Source: Actinosynnema sp040640215 (GTDB lineage: Bacteria; Actinomycetota; Actinomycetes; Mycobacteriales; Pseudonocardiaceae). From it: DNA of 64,000 nt. Made by a program: the position numbers and the translations under genes. A model generated the notes under the pieces. It made no database searches and was not told the DNA's origin. It saw nothing but the letters and a program-made list of their open reading frames with translations. The stretch is taken from the NCBI RefSeq assembly GCF_040640215.1, contig NZ_JBFABG010000009.1, forward strand, positions 1-64,000, read 5' to 3'. This document shows, one piece after another, positions 7,908 through 16,649 of the stretch (positions within the stretch are counted from its first letter, which is position 1; each line of letters opens with the position of its first letter).

Positions 7908-8031
7908 CCGGGAGGACGTCCGGCGGGGGTGGGTAACCCGCCGCCGGATCGCGTCGTTCCCGACCGTGGATCTCCACCGGGGCCGCGTGCCAGGATGCCG
8001 GGACGCACCGGACCCCCGGAGGACTCCCGCC

Positions 8032-8052
8032 ATGTCCCGGCCCGCCCCGTGA
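8032..8052 (+). other. Mini leader ORF MSRPAP coupled to the lipid kinase
   Basis: An ATG with a strong GGAGG 9 bases upstream opens a six-codon frame (Met-Ser-Arg-Pro-Ala-Pro) whose TGA overlaps the GTG start of the next gene in a GTGA junction. Ribosomes would be delivered by the mini frame to a start that otherwise lacks its own Shine-Dalgarno. It may be chance, but the spacing is ideal for translational coupling. Confidence 0.4.
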
Positions 8053-8930
8053 CCCGCGCCGCCCTGCTGGTGTGCCCGGGTTCGGGTGGCGGGCGCGCCG
8101 CGCGGGTGGCGGGCACGGTGGCCGCCCGGCTGCGCACCGCGGTCGACTCGCTGGACCTGCACGTCGCCTCTTCCGCCCCGGGCACCGCCGCACTGGCCCG
8201 CCGCGCCGTGCACGACGGCGTGGACGTCCTGGTGGTGCTCGGCGGTGACGGAGGGGCGCACCTGGGCGTCCAGGCGTGCGCCGGCACGCCCACCGCGCTC
8301 GCCGTGGTCCCGGCGGGCACCGGCAACGACTTCGCCACCGCCCTGGGCACGACCTCGGTGGACCACGTGGTCGACGCCCTGCGCGCCGGCGCGACCCGCC
8401 CGCTCGACCTCGGCAGGCTCCGCGACGGGACCTGGTTCGCGACCGTCCTGTGCGCGGGTTTCGACTCGGCGGTCAACGAACGCGCCAACGGGATGCGCCG
8501 GCCCGCCGGACCCCGCCGCTACGACCTGGCGATCCTCGCCGAGCTGGCCGCGCTGCGGCCGGCGCACCTGGTCGTCGAGACCGACGACGAGCGGCTGGAG
8601 CTGGACGCGCTGCTGGTCGCGGTCGGCAACACCACCAGCTACGGTGGCGGCATCCCGATCTGCCCGGACGCCGACGTCGCCGACGGGCTGTTCGACATCA
8701 CCGTCGTCTCCGCCGCCCCGCGCCGCACGCTGCTGCGGGTGCTGCCGACGCTGCGCACCGGCCGGCACGTCGACCACCCGGCGGTGCGCACGCTGCGCGC
8801 CAAGTCGGTGGCCCTGTCCGGGCCCGGCTGGGTGGGGTACGCCGACGGCGAGCGCCTGCACGCCCTGCCGCTGGAGGTCGAGTGCAGGTCAGGGGCGTTA
8901 CGGGCGGTCACGGCGCTGACCGCGCGCTAG
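8049..8930 (+). CDS. Diacylglycerol/lipid kinase family protein (YegS/DgkB type)
   Basis: This 293-residue catalytic-domain lipid kinase has the nucleotide-binding motifs CPGSGGG near the N-terminus, LGGDGG (canonical GGDGT) and PAGTGNDFA, then a C-terminal beta-sandwich with GNTTSYGGGIPICPDADVADGLFD. The family phosphorylates diacylglycerol or related lipids at the membrane. The GTG at 8049 starts exactly at the conserved first strand (ALLVCPGSGGG); upstream in-frame starts add low-complexity sequence. A rare TTA leucine codon is near the 3' end (8898-8900). Confidence 0.85.
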   Translation: MTRAALLVCPGSGGGRAARVAGTVAARLRTAVDSLDLHVASSAPGTAALARRAVHDGVDVLVVLGGDGGAHLGVQACAGTPTALAVVPAGTGNDFATALGTTSVDHVVDALRAGATRPLDLGRLRDGTWFATVLCAGFDSAVNERANGMRRPAGPRRYDLAILAELAALRPAHLVVETDDERLELDALLVAVGNTTSYGGGIPICPDADVADGLFDITVVSAAPRRTLLRVLPTLRTGRHVDHPAVRTLRAKSVALSGPGWVGYADGERLHALPLEVECRSGALRAVTALTAR

Positions 8931-9003
8931 TCCGGGGCCGCCGCCGGGCGGGTCGGCGCGGATCAGGAGCGCTTTTGTCGGTCCCATGTGACAGCCTGGG
9001 AGG

Positions 9004-11760
9004 GTGTCAAGCGCTTCGCGGTCTCCGGCCGACGCCTACGCGGACTTCCGCCGCCGCACCACCCGGCCCAAGCTGACCGACTTCCTCTCCGTGCTCTCCT
9101 TCGAGCTCGACCCGTTCCAGCAGCGCGCGTGCGAGGCCCTGGAGGACGGGCACGGCGTGCTGGTGTGCGCGCCGACCGGCGCGGGCAAGACCGTCGTCGG
9201 CGAGTTCGCCGTGCACCTGGCCCTGTCCGAGGGCCGCAAGTGCTTCTACACCACGCCGATCAAGGCGTTGTCGAACCAGAAGTACGCCGACCTGGTGGCC
9301 CGCTACGGCGAGGGCAAGGTGGGCCTGCTGACCGGCGACACGTCGGTCAACGGCAACGCGCCCGTGGTCGTGATGACCACCGAGGTGCTGCGCAACATGC
9401 TCTACGCGGGCTCCTCCACGCTGGGCAGCCTCGCGTACGTGGTGATGGACGAGGTGCACTACCTGGCCGACCGGTTCCGCGGCCCGGTGTGGGAAGAGGT
9501 GATCCTGCACCTGCCGGAGTCGGTGCGGCTGGTCGGCCTGTCCGCGACGGTCAGCAACGCCGAGGAGTTCGGCGAGTGGCTGGTGGAGGTGCGCGGCGAC
9601 ACCGCGGTCGTGGTGGACGAGCACCGGCCGGTGCCGCTGTGGCAGCACATGCTGGCCGGCGGCCGGATGCTCGACCTGTTCGCGGGCGAGGGGACCGACG
9701 GTGTCGCCCGGATCAACCCGCAGCTCCTGCGGCACGCCGAGGACCTGTCGCGCTACCACGTGCCGTGGAGCCGGAACAAGAACAACAAGGGCCGCCCGCC
9801 GCGCGGGTCGGGGTTCAAGCCGCCGTCGCGGGTGGACGTCGTGCAGCGGCTGGACGGCGCGGGCCTGCTGCCCGCGATCGACTTCGTGTTCAGCCGGGCG
9901 GGCTGCGACGCGGCGGTCGGCCAGTGCGTGCGGGCCGGGCTGCGGCTCAACACCGAGGCCGAGGCCGAGCAGGTCCGCGAGGTCATCGACTCCAAGACCC
10001 GCGACCTGCCGCAGGGCGACCTGACGGTGCTGGGCTACTGGGAGTGGCGGGAGGCCCTGGAGCGGGGCATCGCGAGCCACCACGCGGGGCTGCTGCCGGC
10101 GTTCAAGGAGACCGTCGAGGAGCTGTTCGTCCGGGGTCTGGTGAAGGTGGTGTTCGCGACCGAGACGCTGGCGCTGGGCATCAACATGCCCGCCCGGACG
10201 GTCGTGCTGGAGAAGCTCGTCAAGTACAACGGCGAGGCGCACGTCGACCTGACGCCGGGGGAGTACACGCAGCTCACCGGGCGTGCCGGGCGGCGCGGGA
10301 TCGACGTCGAGGGCCACGCCGTGGTGGTGTGGCAGCCGGGTGTCGACCCGAAGGCGGTGGCCGGCCTGGCCTCCACCCGGACCTACCCGCTGCGGTCCTC
10401 GTTCCGGCCCGGCTACAACATGGCCGTCAACCTGGTGAACCAGCTCGGCGCGGTGGCCGCCCGCGACATCCTGGAGCAGTCCTTCGCGCAGTTCCAGGCC
10501 GACCGCTCGGTGGTCGGGCTGGCCCGGCGGATCGACCGCAACAAGGAGGCGCTGGGCGGGTACGCCGAGGCGATGAGCTGCCACCTGGGCGACTTCACCG
10601 AGTACGCGGCGCTGCGCCGCCGGGTCGCCGACCGGGAGAAGGCGCTGGTCCGGCAGAACTCGTCCGCGCGGCGGGCGGAGGCGGCGGCGTCGCTGGAGCG
10701 GCTGCGCAAGGGCGACGTGATCGCGGTGCCGTCCGGTCGGCGGTCGGGGCTCGCGGTGGTCATCGACCCGGGCCTGGAGCCGCTGGGCGAAGCGCGGCCC
10801 CTGGTGGTGACCGAGGACCGGTGGGCGGGCCGGCTGTCGTCGGCGGACTTCCCGTCGCCGGTCGAGGTGCTGGGCCAGGTGAAGCTGCCCCGCCAGGTCG
10901 ACACCCGGTCGCCGAAGTCCCGGCGCGACCTGGCGTCCTCGCTGCGCAACACCGGGATCGTCGCGCCCTCGCTGCGCAAGCGGCGGTCGACGGCGGACGA
11001 CGACGCGGAGCTGGCGACGCTGCGCCGGGCGCTGCGGGCCCACCCGTGCCACGGGTGCGAGAAGCGCGAGGACCACGCCCGGTGGGGCGAGCGGTACCAC
11101 CGGCTGCTGGCCGAGACCGAGCAGGTGGAGCGCAAGGTCGCGGCCACCACGCACTCGCTGGCCCGCGAGTTCGACCGGATTCGCGGCCTGCTCCGCGAGC
11201 GCGGCTACCTGCACGAGCGGGAGTCCGGGCCGGGCGAGGAGGTCACCGAGCACGGCAAGCGGCTGACCAGGCTGTACTCCGAATCGGACCTGCTCGCGGC
11301 CGAGTGCCTGCGGCACGGCGTGTGGCGCGGCCTCGACCCGGCCGAGCTGGCGGCCGTGGTGTCGTCGCTGGTCTACGAGGCGCGTCGGGACGGCCCGCTG
11401 GAGACCAGGTTGCCGCCGGGCAAAGTGACCGACGCGATGACGGCCACCGCGCGGCTGTGGGCGGAGCTGGAGGACGACGAGCGGCGGCACAAGCTCGACC
11501 GGACCCGGCAGCCCGACCCGGGTTTCGCCTGGCCGGTCCTCCGGTGGGCGCGCGGCGAATCGCTGGAGAAGGTGCTGAGCGCCTCCGAGGCGAGCGGCAC
11601 CGAGCTGGGCGCGGGCGACTTCGTGCGCTGGTGCCGGCAGGTGATCGACTTCCTGGACCAGATCAGGGACGTGGTGGGTGGCGGTGACCCGGTCGGTGCG
11701 ACCGCCCGCAAGGCCGTCGACGCCCTGCGCCGGGGAGTGGTGGCGATGGCCACGGTCTGA
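9004..11760 (+). CDS. helY: HelY, Ski2/Mtr4-like DEVH-box helicase
   Basis: This 918-residue superfamily 2 helicase carries the Q-like motif FELDPFQ, Walker A CAPTGAGKT, motif Ia TPIKALSNQK, Walker B VMDEVHYL (DEVH box), motif III SATVSN, a RecA-like second domain (GIASHHAGLLPAFKE, TETLALGINMPARTVV, QLTGRAGRRGID) and a C-terminal DSHCT region. It matches the actinobacterial HelY family in length and lies next to tatC as in M. tuberculosis. An RNA or DNA unwinding role is known only by homology to Ski2/Mtr4. The GTG start at 9004 is close to the first conserved residues. Confidence 0.92.
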   Translation: MSSASRSPADAYADFRRRTTRPKLTDFLSVLSFELDPFQQRACEALEDGHGVLVCAPTGAGKTVVGEFAVHLALSEGRKCFYTTPIKALSNQKYADLVARYGEGKVGLLTGDTSVNGNAPVVVMTTEVLRNMLYAGSSTLGSLAYVVMDEVHYLADRFRGPVWEEVILHLPESVRLVGLSATVSNAEEFGEWLVEVRGDTAVVVDEHRPVPLWQHMLAGGRMLDLFAGEGTDGVARINPQLLRHAEDLSRYHVPWSRNKNNKGRPPRGSGFKPPSRVDVVQRLDGAGLLPAIDFVFSRAGCDAAVGQCVRAGLRLNTEAEAEQVREVIDSKTRDLPQGDLTVLGYWEWREALERGIASHHAGLLPAFKETVEELFVRGLVKVVFATETLALGINMPARTVVLEKLVKYNGEAHVDLTPGEYTQLTGRAGRRGIDVEGHAVVVWQPGVDPKAVAGLASTRTYPLRSSFRPGYNMAVNLVNQLGAVAARDILEQSFAQFQADRSVVGLARRIDRNKEALGGYAEAMSCHLGDFTEYAALRRRVADREKALVRQNSSARRAEAAASLERLRKGDVIAVPSGRRSGLAVVIDPGLEPLGEARPLVVTEDRWAGRLSSADFPSPVEVLGQVKLPRQVDTRSPKSRRDLASSLRNTGIVAPSLRKRRSTADDDAELATLRRALRAHPCHGCEKREDHARWGERYHRLLAETEQVERKVAATTHSLAREFDRIRGLLRERGYLHERESGPGEEVTEHGKRLTRLYSESDLLAAECLRHGVWRGLDPAELAAVVSSLVYEARRDGPLETRLPPGKVTDAMTATARLWAELEDDERRHKLDRTRQPDPGFAWPVLRWARGESLEKVLSASEASGTELGAGDFVRWCRQVIDFLDQIRDVVGGGDPVGATARKAVDALRRGVVAMATV

Positions 11761-11862
11761 GAAAGCTTTGCGGGGTGGCTGGGTGCGCCCCGCTCTCCTG
11801 TGGTTTGATCGCGCCCGCAAGACTTGACACATCTTTTCCAGACCGACCGTCGGAGGCCGAGC

Positions 11863-12576
11863 ATGACCAGTCCGTACGGACCGTCCGGAGGGAACGACCC
11901 GCAGCAGCAGTGGGGCCAGCAGCCCTACGGCGGTGGTGGGTACCCCGGCACGCCGTCGGGTGGTTTCCCCGCTCAGCAGCCCGGTTACGGGCAGCCGGAC
12001 CCGTCGCAGCAGCAGCCCCAGCAGCAGTGGGGGCAGCAGCCCCAGCAGCAGCAGTACACCCAGCAGTACCCGGGCGGGTACGACCCGACCCAGCAGCAAC
12101 AGCAGCAGCAGAACCCCTACGGTCAGCCGCAGCAGCAGAACCCGTACGGCCAGGCGGACCCGGCGCAGCAGCAGTGGGGCCAGCAGCCGGGCCAGTTCGG
12201 GCAGCAGCAGAACCCGTACGGCCAGCCCGGCTACGGTCCCCAGCCGCCCGCGAAGAAGTCCGGCGCGGTGCTCTGGGTGGTCGTCGGCCTGGTCGTGCTG
12301 GTGGTCGCGGCGGTCGGCATCACCGGTTTCGTCACGCCCGGCTTCTTCAAGAAGAAGGTCTTCGACAACGCGGCCGTCCAGTCCGGGATCGTGACGATCC
12401 TCAAGGACGACTACAAGATCTCCGACGTGGAGAGCGCGACCTGCGCCGGGGAGAACCCGGTGGAGCCGAACCGCACCTTCACCTGCAAGGTGAAGATCGG
12501 CGGCAAGGACAAGGACGTGAAGATCACCGTGAAGACCGCCGACGGCGAGTACGAGGTGGGGCAGCCCACGGGCTGA
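11863..12576 (+). CDS. Q/P/G-rich membrane protein with C-terminal DUF4333 domain
   Basis: The product is about 237 residues. The first ~125 residues are low-complexity repeats of Gln, Pro, Gly and Tyr (NPYGQP and QQQWGQQ units). One transmembrane helix follows (AVLWVVVGLVVLVVAAVGITGF), then a C-terminal extracytoplasmic DUF4333 domain of about 85 residues with two cysteines (TCAG and FTCK) likely forming a disulfide. The ATG at 11863 is preceded by a GGAGG-type site. It sits where Rv2091c sits in M. tuberculosis. The function is unknown; topology predicts a disordered cytoplasmic N-terminus. Confidence 0.85.
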   Translation: MTSPYGPSGGNDPQQQWGQQPYGGGGYPGTPSGGFPAQQPGYGQPDPSQQQPQQQWGQQPQQQQYTQQYPGGYDPTQQQQQQQNPYGQPQQQNPYGQADPAQQQWGQQPGQFGQQQNPYGQPGYGPQPPAKKSGAVLWVVVGLVVLVVAAVGITGFVTPGFFKKKVFDNAAVQSGIVTILKDDYKISDVESATCAGENPVEPNRTFTCKVKIGGKDKDVKITVKTADGEYEVGQPTG

Positions 12577-12597
12577 GGCACCTGAGCGGCACTGTCA

Positions 12598-12625
12598 CGA
12601 GGCCATCCCGGACGGGGTGGCCTCG
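12598..12625. terminator. Hairpin terminator after DUF4333 gene
   Basis: Arms CGAGGCCATCCC and GGGGTGGCCTCG (one mismatch) surround a GGAC loop, about 20 bases past the DUF4333 stop codon. It likely ends the upstream transcription unit. The acetyltransferase gene begins 64 bases further on. Confidence 0.65.
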
Positions 12626-12688
12626 TCCGTTCTCCGGGTCGGGCGAAACCCGGTCGCGATCCGGCGTCGGGCCAGGCACCATCAGGCG

Positions 12689-13894
12689 GTGACCGATCCC
12701 GACATCCGCGTCCTCGACGACGCCCACTTCCGCACCGCGAGCACCCTGTTCAGGGACACCCTCCACGCCCGCCCGCCGACGGACGAGGAGTGGAAGACCG
12801 TTCGGGCGACCTACCAGGACGGGCAGGCGCTGGGCGCGTTCGCGGGCGACGAGATGGTGGGCACGGTGCAGTGCTTCCCGTCCTCGCTGGCGGTGCCGGG
12901 CGGTGCGGTGGTGCCGATGTCCGCGGTCAGCCGGGTCGGTGTGCGGGCGGACTGGACGCGGCGCGGCGTGCTGACCGCGTTGCAGCGGGTCCAGTTGCGC
13001 GCGATGCGGGACGCGGGGGACGTGGCGTCGTCGCTGCGGGCCTCGGAGAGCGCGATCTACGGCCGGTTCGGCTACGGGGTGGCGACGCGCTACCGCGAGG
13101 TGCGGATCAAGCGCCGGGAGACGCGGTCGCGGGTGCCGGTCGAGGGCCGGGTGCGCCTGGTGGACGCGGAGCGGGCCCTCCCGCTGTGCCGCGCGCTGTT
13201 CGACCGGCTGTCGCCGGAGCGGCCCGGGACGATCGGCCGGTGGCCCGGCTGGTGGACCCTCATGGTGCAGCGGGTGCTGAAGGAGGACAACCTCAAGTTC
13301 GCCGTGGCGTCGGGGCCGGCCGGCGACGACGGGTTCGTGATCTACCAGGTGGCCGAGGGCTCGTTCGAGATCGGCCGCGAGAGGCCGACCGTGCTGACCG
13401 TGCGGGACCTGTGGGCGGAGACGCCGCGCGCGTGGGCGGACCTGTGGCGGTTCCTGCTGGGCGTCGACCTGGTGCACGAGGTGGCCGCCGAGGGCCGGCC
13501 GCTGGACGAGCCGGTGGAGTGGCTGCTGACCGACCGGCGGGCGCTGCGGTCGGTGGAGGGCGACGAGACGTGGTTGCGCCTGCTGGACGTCGAGGCGGCG
13601 CTCGCGGCGCGGACCTACCGGGCGGGCGAGCCCGTGGTGGTCGGTGTGCGGGACCGGTTCCTGCCGGAGAACGACGGTGCGTACCGGATCACTCCGGCGG
13701 GGGCTTCCCGGACGTCGGACGAGCCGGACTTCGTGGTCGACGTGGACGTGCTGGCGGCGGCGTACCTGGGTGACGTGTCGTTCGCGGCGCTCGCGATCAC
13801 CGGCCACCTCACGTCGGACTCGGCCGACGCCCCGGGCCGGGCCGACGCGCTCTTCGCGGTCGACCGGGCCCCCTGGTGCGGCACGTTCTTCTAG
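12689..13894 (+). CDS. Eis-like GNAT N-acetyltransferase
   Basis: This 401-residue protein matches the size and three-part layout of mycobacterial Eis: an N-terminal GNAT domain (with VSRVGVRADWTRRGVLTALQRVQLRAM, the acetyl-CoA binding V/I-x-x-x-x-R-R-x-G-x-x-x-x-L pattern), a second GNAT-like fold, and a C-terminal sterol-carrier-like domain ending in CGTFF. In Eis the C-terminal Phe carboxylate takes part in catalysis, and a Phe terminus is retained here. Eis enzymes acetylate amines of aminoglycosides and other substrates at several positions. The GTG at 12689 is chosen as it begins the conserved region. It is convergent with the exonuclease gene, 17 bases apart. Confidence 0.85.
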   Translation: MTDPDIRVLDDAHFRTASTLFRDTLHARPPTDEEWKTVRATYQDGQALGAFAGDEMVGTVQCFPSSLAVPGGAVVPMSAVSRVGVRADWTRRGVLTALQRVQLRAMRDAGDVASSLRASESAIYGRFGYGVATRYREVRIKRRETRSRVPVEGRVRLVDAERALPLCRALFDRLSPERPGTIGRWPGWWTLMVQRVLKEDNLKFAVASGPAGDDGFVIYQVAEGSFEIGRERPTVLTVRDLWAETPRAWADLWRFLLGVDLVHEVAAEGRPLDEPVEWLLTDRRALRSVEGDETWLRLLDVEAALAARTYRAGEPVVVGVRDRFLPENDGAYRITPAGASRTSDEPDFVVDVDVLAAAYLGDVSFAALAITGHLTSDSADAPGRADALFAVDRAPWCGTFF

Positions 13895-13911
13895 CGCGCC
13901 CTGGGCGCGGG

Positions 13912-14859
13912 TCAGGCGTTCCGGCGTTCCAGGGCGGCCAGGAGCCTCGGGAGCGAACTGCCCAGGCCCCAGCGCCGGCCCAGGTGGGCGACCCGGTCCG
14001 GGTCAACCGGTGCGGCGGGCACGGGGTCGGGGCGGTCCTGGACGATCTCGGCGTCGGTGGCGACGTTCACCACCGTCGGCGCGACGGCCAGGTAGTCCTG
14101 GGCGTTGATCAGGGCCGTGCGGGCGCGGGTGGTGAGCTTGCGGTCCTTGCCGTCGTGCACGGCCGCCAGCACCGCCTCCAGCGAGCCGAACTCGGTGATC
14201 AGCTTGGCGGCGGTCTTCTCGCCGATGCCCGCGACGCCGGGCAGGCCGTCCGACGGGTCCCCGCGCAGCACCGCCATCCCCGCGTACGCGCGGCCCGCGT
14301 CCCGCTCGGGCAGGGCGTACTTCGCGGCGATCTCCGCCGGTCCGAGGAGTTCCGCCTTCGCCCAGCCGCGACCCAGGTAGAGCACGCGGACCGGGGTGGG
14401 CTCGTCGCGGACCACCTGGAACAGGTCGCGGTCGCCGGTGATGACCTCGACCGGGTCGGCGGTCTCCCGCGCGGCGAGGGTGCCGATGACGTCGTCCGCC
14501 TCGTAGCCGACCGCCTCGGCGGTGGCGATGCCGACCGCGTCCAGCACGTCGAGGATGACCGGCACCTGCGGGGTCAGCGCGTCCGGCACCTCCTCCTCGC
14601 CGGCGGCACCCCCGGAGGCCACCCGGTGCGCCTTGTACGACGGCAGCGCGGCCACCCGGAACCCGGGCCGCCAGTCCGCGTCCAGGCAGGCGACCAGCCT
14701 GCCCGCGCCGCGATCGGTGACGACCTTGGTGATGGTGTCGACGAAGCCGCGCACCGCGTTCACCGGCGTGCCGTCCGGCGCGGTCATCGATTCGGGCAAC
14801 GCGTAGAAAGCCCGGAAGTACAGGCTGGCGGCGTCCATGAGGACGAGCGGGCTGCTCAC
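13912..14859 (-). CDS. 5'-3' exonuclease (PIN/FEN-like)
   Basis: This 315-residue protein equals the stand-alone 5'-3' exonuclease (PolA N-terminal domain-like) of actinobacteria. It has the metal-binding acidic residues in LMDAASLYFRAFYALP, CLDADWRPGFR, YEADDVIGTLA and ITGDRDLFQVV, then the helix-hairpin-helix GDPSDGLPGVAGIGEKTAAKLI. It removes 5' flaps and RNA primers. The GTG at 14859 is chosen; upstream extension is Pro/Arg-rich and unlikely. The position opposite Eis-like and next to the M24 peptidase parallels Rv2090. Confidence 0.92.
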   Translation of the reverse strand: MSSPLVLMDAASLYFRAFYALPESMTAPDGTPVNAVRGFVDTITKVVTDRGAGRLVACLDADWRPGFRVAALPSYKAHRVASGGAAGEEEVPDALTPQVPVILDVLDAVGIATAEAVGYEADDVIGTLAARETADPVEVITGDRDLFQVVRDEPTPVRVLYLGRGWAKAELLGPAEIAAKYALPERDAGRAYAGMAVLRGDPSDGLPGVAGIGEKTAAKLITEFGSLEAVLAAVHDGKDRKLTTRARTALINAQDYLAVAPTVVNVATDAEIVQDRPDPVPAAPVDPDRVAHLGRRWGLGSSLPRLLAALERRNA

Positions 14860-14984
14860 CCCGGACAGCTTGCCAGACGGGTGCGACACCGGTCGCGCGC
14901 ACGGTGGGTGCGCGGGCGTTCGCGGCGCGTGGTGATCGGGTGTACTGGCACGTGGCGGGCCCGGCAGGACTAGGCTGACCAGAC

Positions 14985-16115
14985 ATGTCGACCCATGTTG
15001 GACCCATTGACGTGGACGCCCTCCGCGCACGACTGGACAAGGCCGCCACCGCGGCGACCGTCGCCGGTGTGGACGCCCTGCTCATCACCCCCGGTTCGGA
15101 CCTGCGCTACCTGATCGGGGCGGGCGGTTCGTCGTTCGAGCGGCTCACCTGCCTGGTGCTCCCGGTCGGCGGCACGCCGGTGCTCGTCGTGCCGAAGCTG
15201 GAGCAGCCGGGCTACGCGGCCGTGCCGACCGGCGAACTCGGCGTCGAGGTGGCCACCTGGGTCGACGGCGAGGACCCGTACGCGCTGGTGCGCCGGGCGC
15301 TCAAGGGCACCGACCGGGTCGCGGTGGCGGACATGATGCCCGCGCTGCACAACCTGCGGCTGCGCGACGCGATCGGCGGCGAGCAGGTGCTGGCCGGCCC
15401 GGTCCTGCGGGAGCTGCGGATGCGCAAGGACGCCTCCGAGGTCGAGGCGCTGCGCAAGGCGGGCGCGGCGATCGACCGGGTGCACGCGCGGATCGGCGAG
15501 TGGCTGCGGCCGGGCCGCACCGAGGCCGAGGTGGGCGCGGACATCGCCGCCGCGATCGTCGCCGAGGGCCACGAGCTGGCCGAGTTCGTGATCGTCGGCT
15601 CCGGCCCGAACGGCGCGTCGCCGCACCACAGCCTGTCCGACCGGGTGGTCGAGGCCGGGGACGTGGTCGTGGTCGACATCGGCGGCCCGGTGGCCGAGGG
15701 CTACAACTCCGACTCCACCCGCACCTACGTGCTGGGCGAGCCGCGCGACAAGGACGTCTGGGACACCTACGCGGTGCTGGAGGCGGCGCAGAAGGCGGCC
15801 GTGGCGGCGGTCCGGCCGGGCGTCACGTGCGAGTCGATCGACGCCGCCGCGCGCGAGGTCATCGCGGACGCCGGCTTCGGCGAGTACTTCGTGCACCGCA
15901 CCGGCCACGGCATCGGGCTGGACGTGCACGAGGAGCCCTACATCGTGGGCGGCAACGACCTGGTGCTGGAGGCCGGCATGGCGTTCAGCGTCGAGCCCGG
16001 CATCTACCTGCCCGGCCGCTGGGGTGCCCGCATCGAGGACATCGTGATCGCCACCGACGGCGGTGTCGAGGCCGTCAACAACCGTCCCCACGAACTGGTG
16101 GTGCTGCCCGCGTGA
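14985..16115 (+). CDS. M24 family Xaa-Pro-type dipeptidase
   Basis: The protein has 376 residues: an N-terminal creatinase-like domain (about 1-130), then the pita-bread catalytic domain. Metal ligands are visible in VVVDIGGPVAEGYNSDSTRT (two Asp), GHGIGLDVHEEP (His), SVEPGIYLPG (Glu) and ARIEDIV (Glu). It corresponds by position to pepE (Rv2089c). It probably cleaves Xaa-Pro dipeptides in the cytoplasm. Its TGA overlaps the GTG of an Lrp-type regulator (GTGA), an unusual coupling of peptidase and amino-acid sensor. Confidence 0.9.
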   Translation: MSTHVGPIDVDALRARLDKAATAATVAGVDALLITPGSDLRYLIGAGGSSFERLTCLVLPVGGTPVLVVPKLEQPGYAAVPTGELGVEVATWVDGEDPYALVRRALKGTDRVAVADMMPALHNLRLRDAIGGEQVLAGPVLRELRMRKDASEVEALRKAGAAIDRVHARIGEWLRPGRTEAEVGADIAAAIVAEGHELAEFVIVGSGPNGASPHHSLSDRVVEAGDVVVVDIGGPVAEGYNSDSTRTYVLGEPRDKDVWDTYAVLEAAQKAAVAAVRPGVTCESIDAAAREVIADAGFGEYFVHRTGHGIGLDVHEEPYIVGGNDLVLEAGMAFSVEPGIYLPGRWGARIEDIVIATDGGVEAVNNRPHELVVLPA

Positions 16116-16561
16116 CCAACCTGGAGCCGATAGACCGGGCGATCCTGCGCGAGCTGGCCGCCGAGGGCCGGTGCAGCTTCACCGACCTCGCCGAGCGGGT
16201 GGGCCTGAGCGTGTCGGCCGTGCACCAGCGGGTGCGCCGGCTGGAGCAGCGCGGCGTGGTGCGCGGCTACGCGGCGCGGCTGGACGGCGACGAGATCGGC
16301 CTGCCGCTGACCGCGTTCATCTCGCTGACCCCGATCGACCCGGCGGCTCCGGACGACTACCCGAAGCGGCTGGAGCACCTGCCGCAGGTCGAGGCGTGCT
16401 ACTCGGTCGCGGGGGACGCCTCGTACGTCCTGCGCGTCCGGGTGGCCTCGCCGACGGCGCTGGAGGAGCTGTTGCGGCAGATCCGGGAGGCGGCGAACGT
16501 GTCGACCCGGACGACGGTCGTGCTGTCCACGCCCTACGAGGACCGGCCGCCCGCGGTCTGA
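16112..16561 (+). CDS. Lrp/AsnC family transcriptional regulator
   Basis: This 149-residue regulator has the classic AsnC-type HTH (LEPIDRAILRELAAEGRCSFTDLAERVGLSVSAVHQRVRRLEQRGVV in outline) and a C-terminal RAM ligand-binding domain (LPQVEACYSVAGDASYVLRVRV). The family senses amino acids as octamers or dimers. Its start overlaps the peptidase stop, so one transcript should yield both. A link between dipeptide breakdown and amino-acid response is an inference from that arrangement. Confidence 0.92.
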   Translation: MTNLEPIDRAILRELAAEGRCSFTDLAERVGLSVSAVHQRVRRLEQRGVVRGYAARLDGDEIGLPLTAFISLTPIDPAAPDDYPKRLEHLPQVEACYSVAGDASYVLRVRVASPTALEELLRQIREAANVSTRTTVVLSTPYEDRPPAV

Positions 16562-16649
16562 CCGGTCCGCCGGCCGGGCGGGCTCCGCTATTTCGGCGTG
16601 GTCTTCCCGGTCGGCGTTCCCGGCGTGGTGGCGGTCCGCTCCGCCGTGC

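Noticed and set aside
9007..12099. 1030-codon antisense frame across helY
   Set aside because: No recognisable domain, and the sense strand encodes a complete helicase.
11880..12240. CAG/CCG-rich repeats in the DUF4333 gene as a microsatellite or CRISPR-like array
   Set aside because: They are in-frame, irregular Gln/Pro/Gly codons of a disordered tail, without regular spacers.
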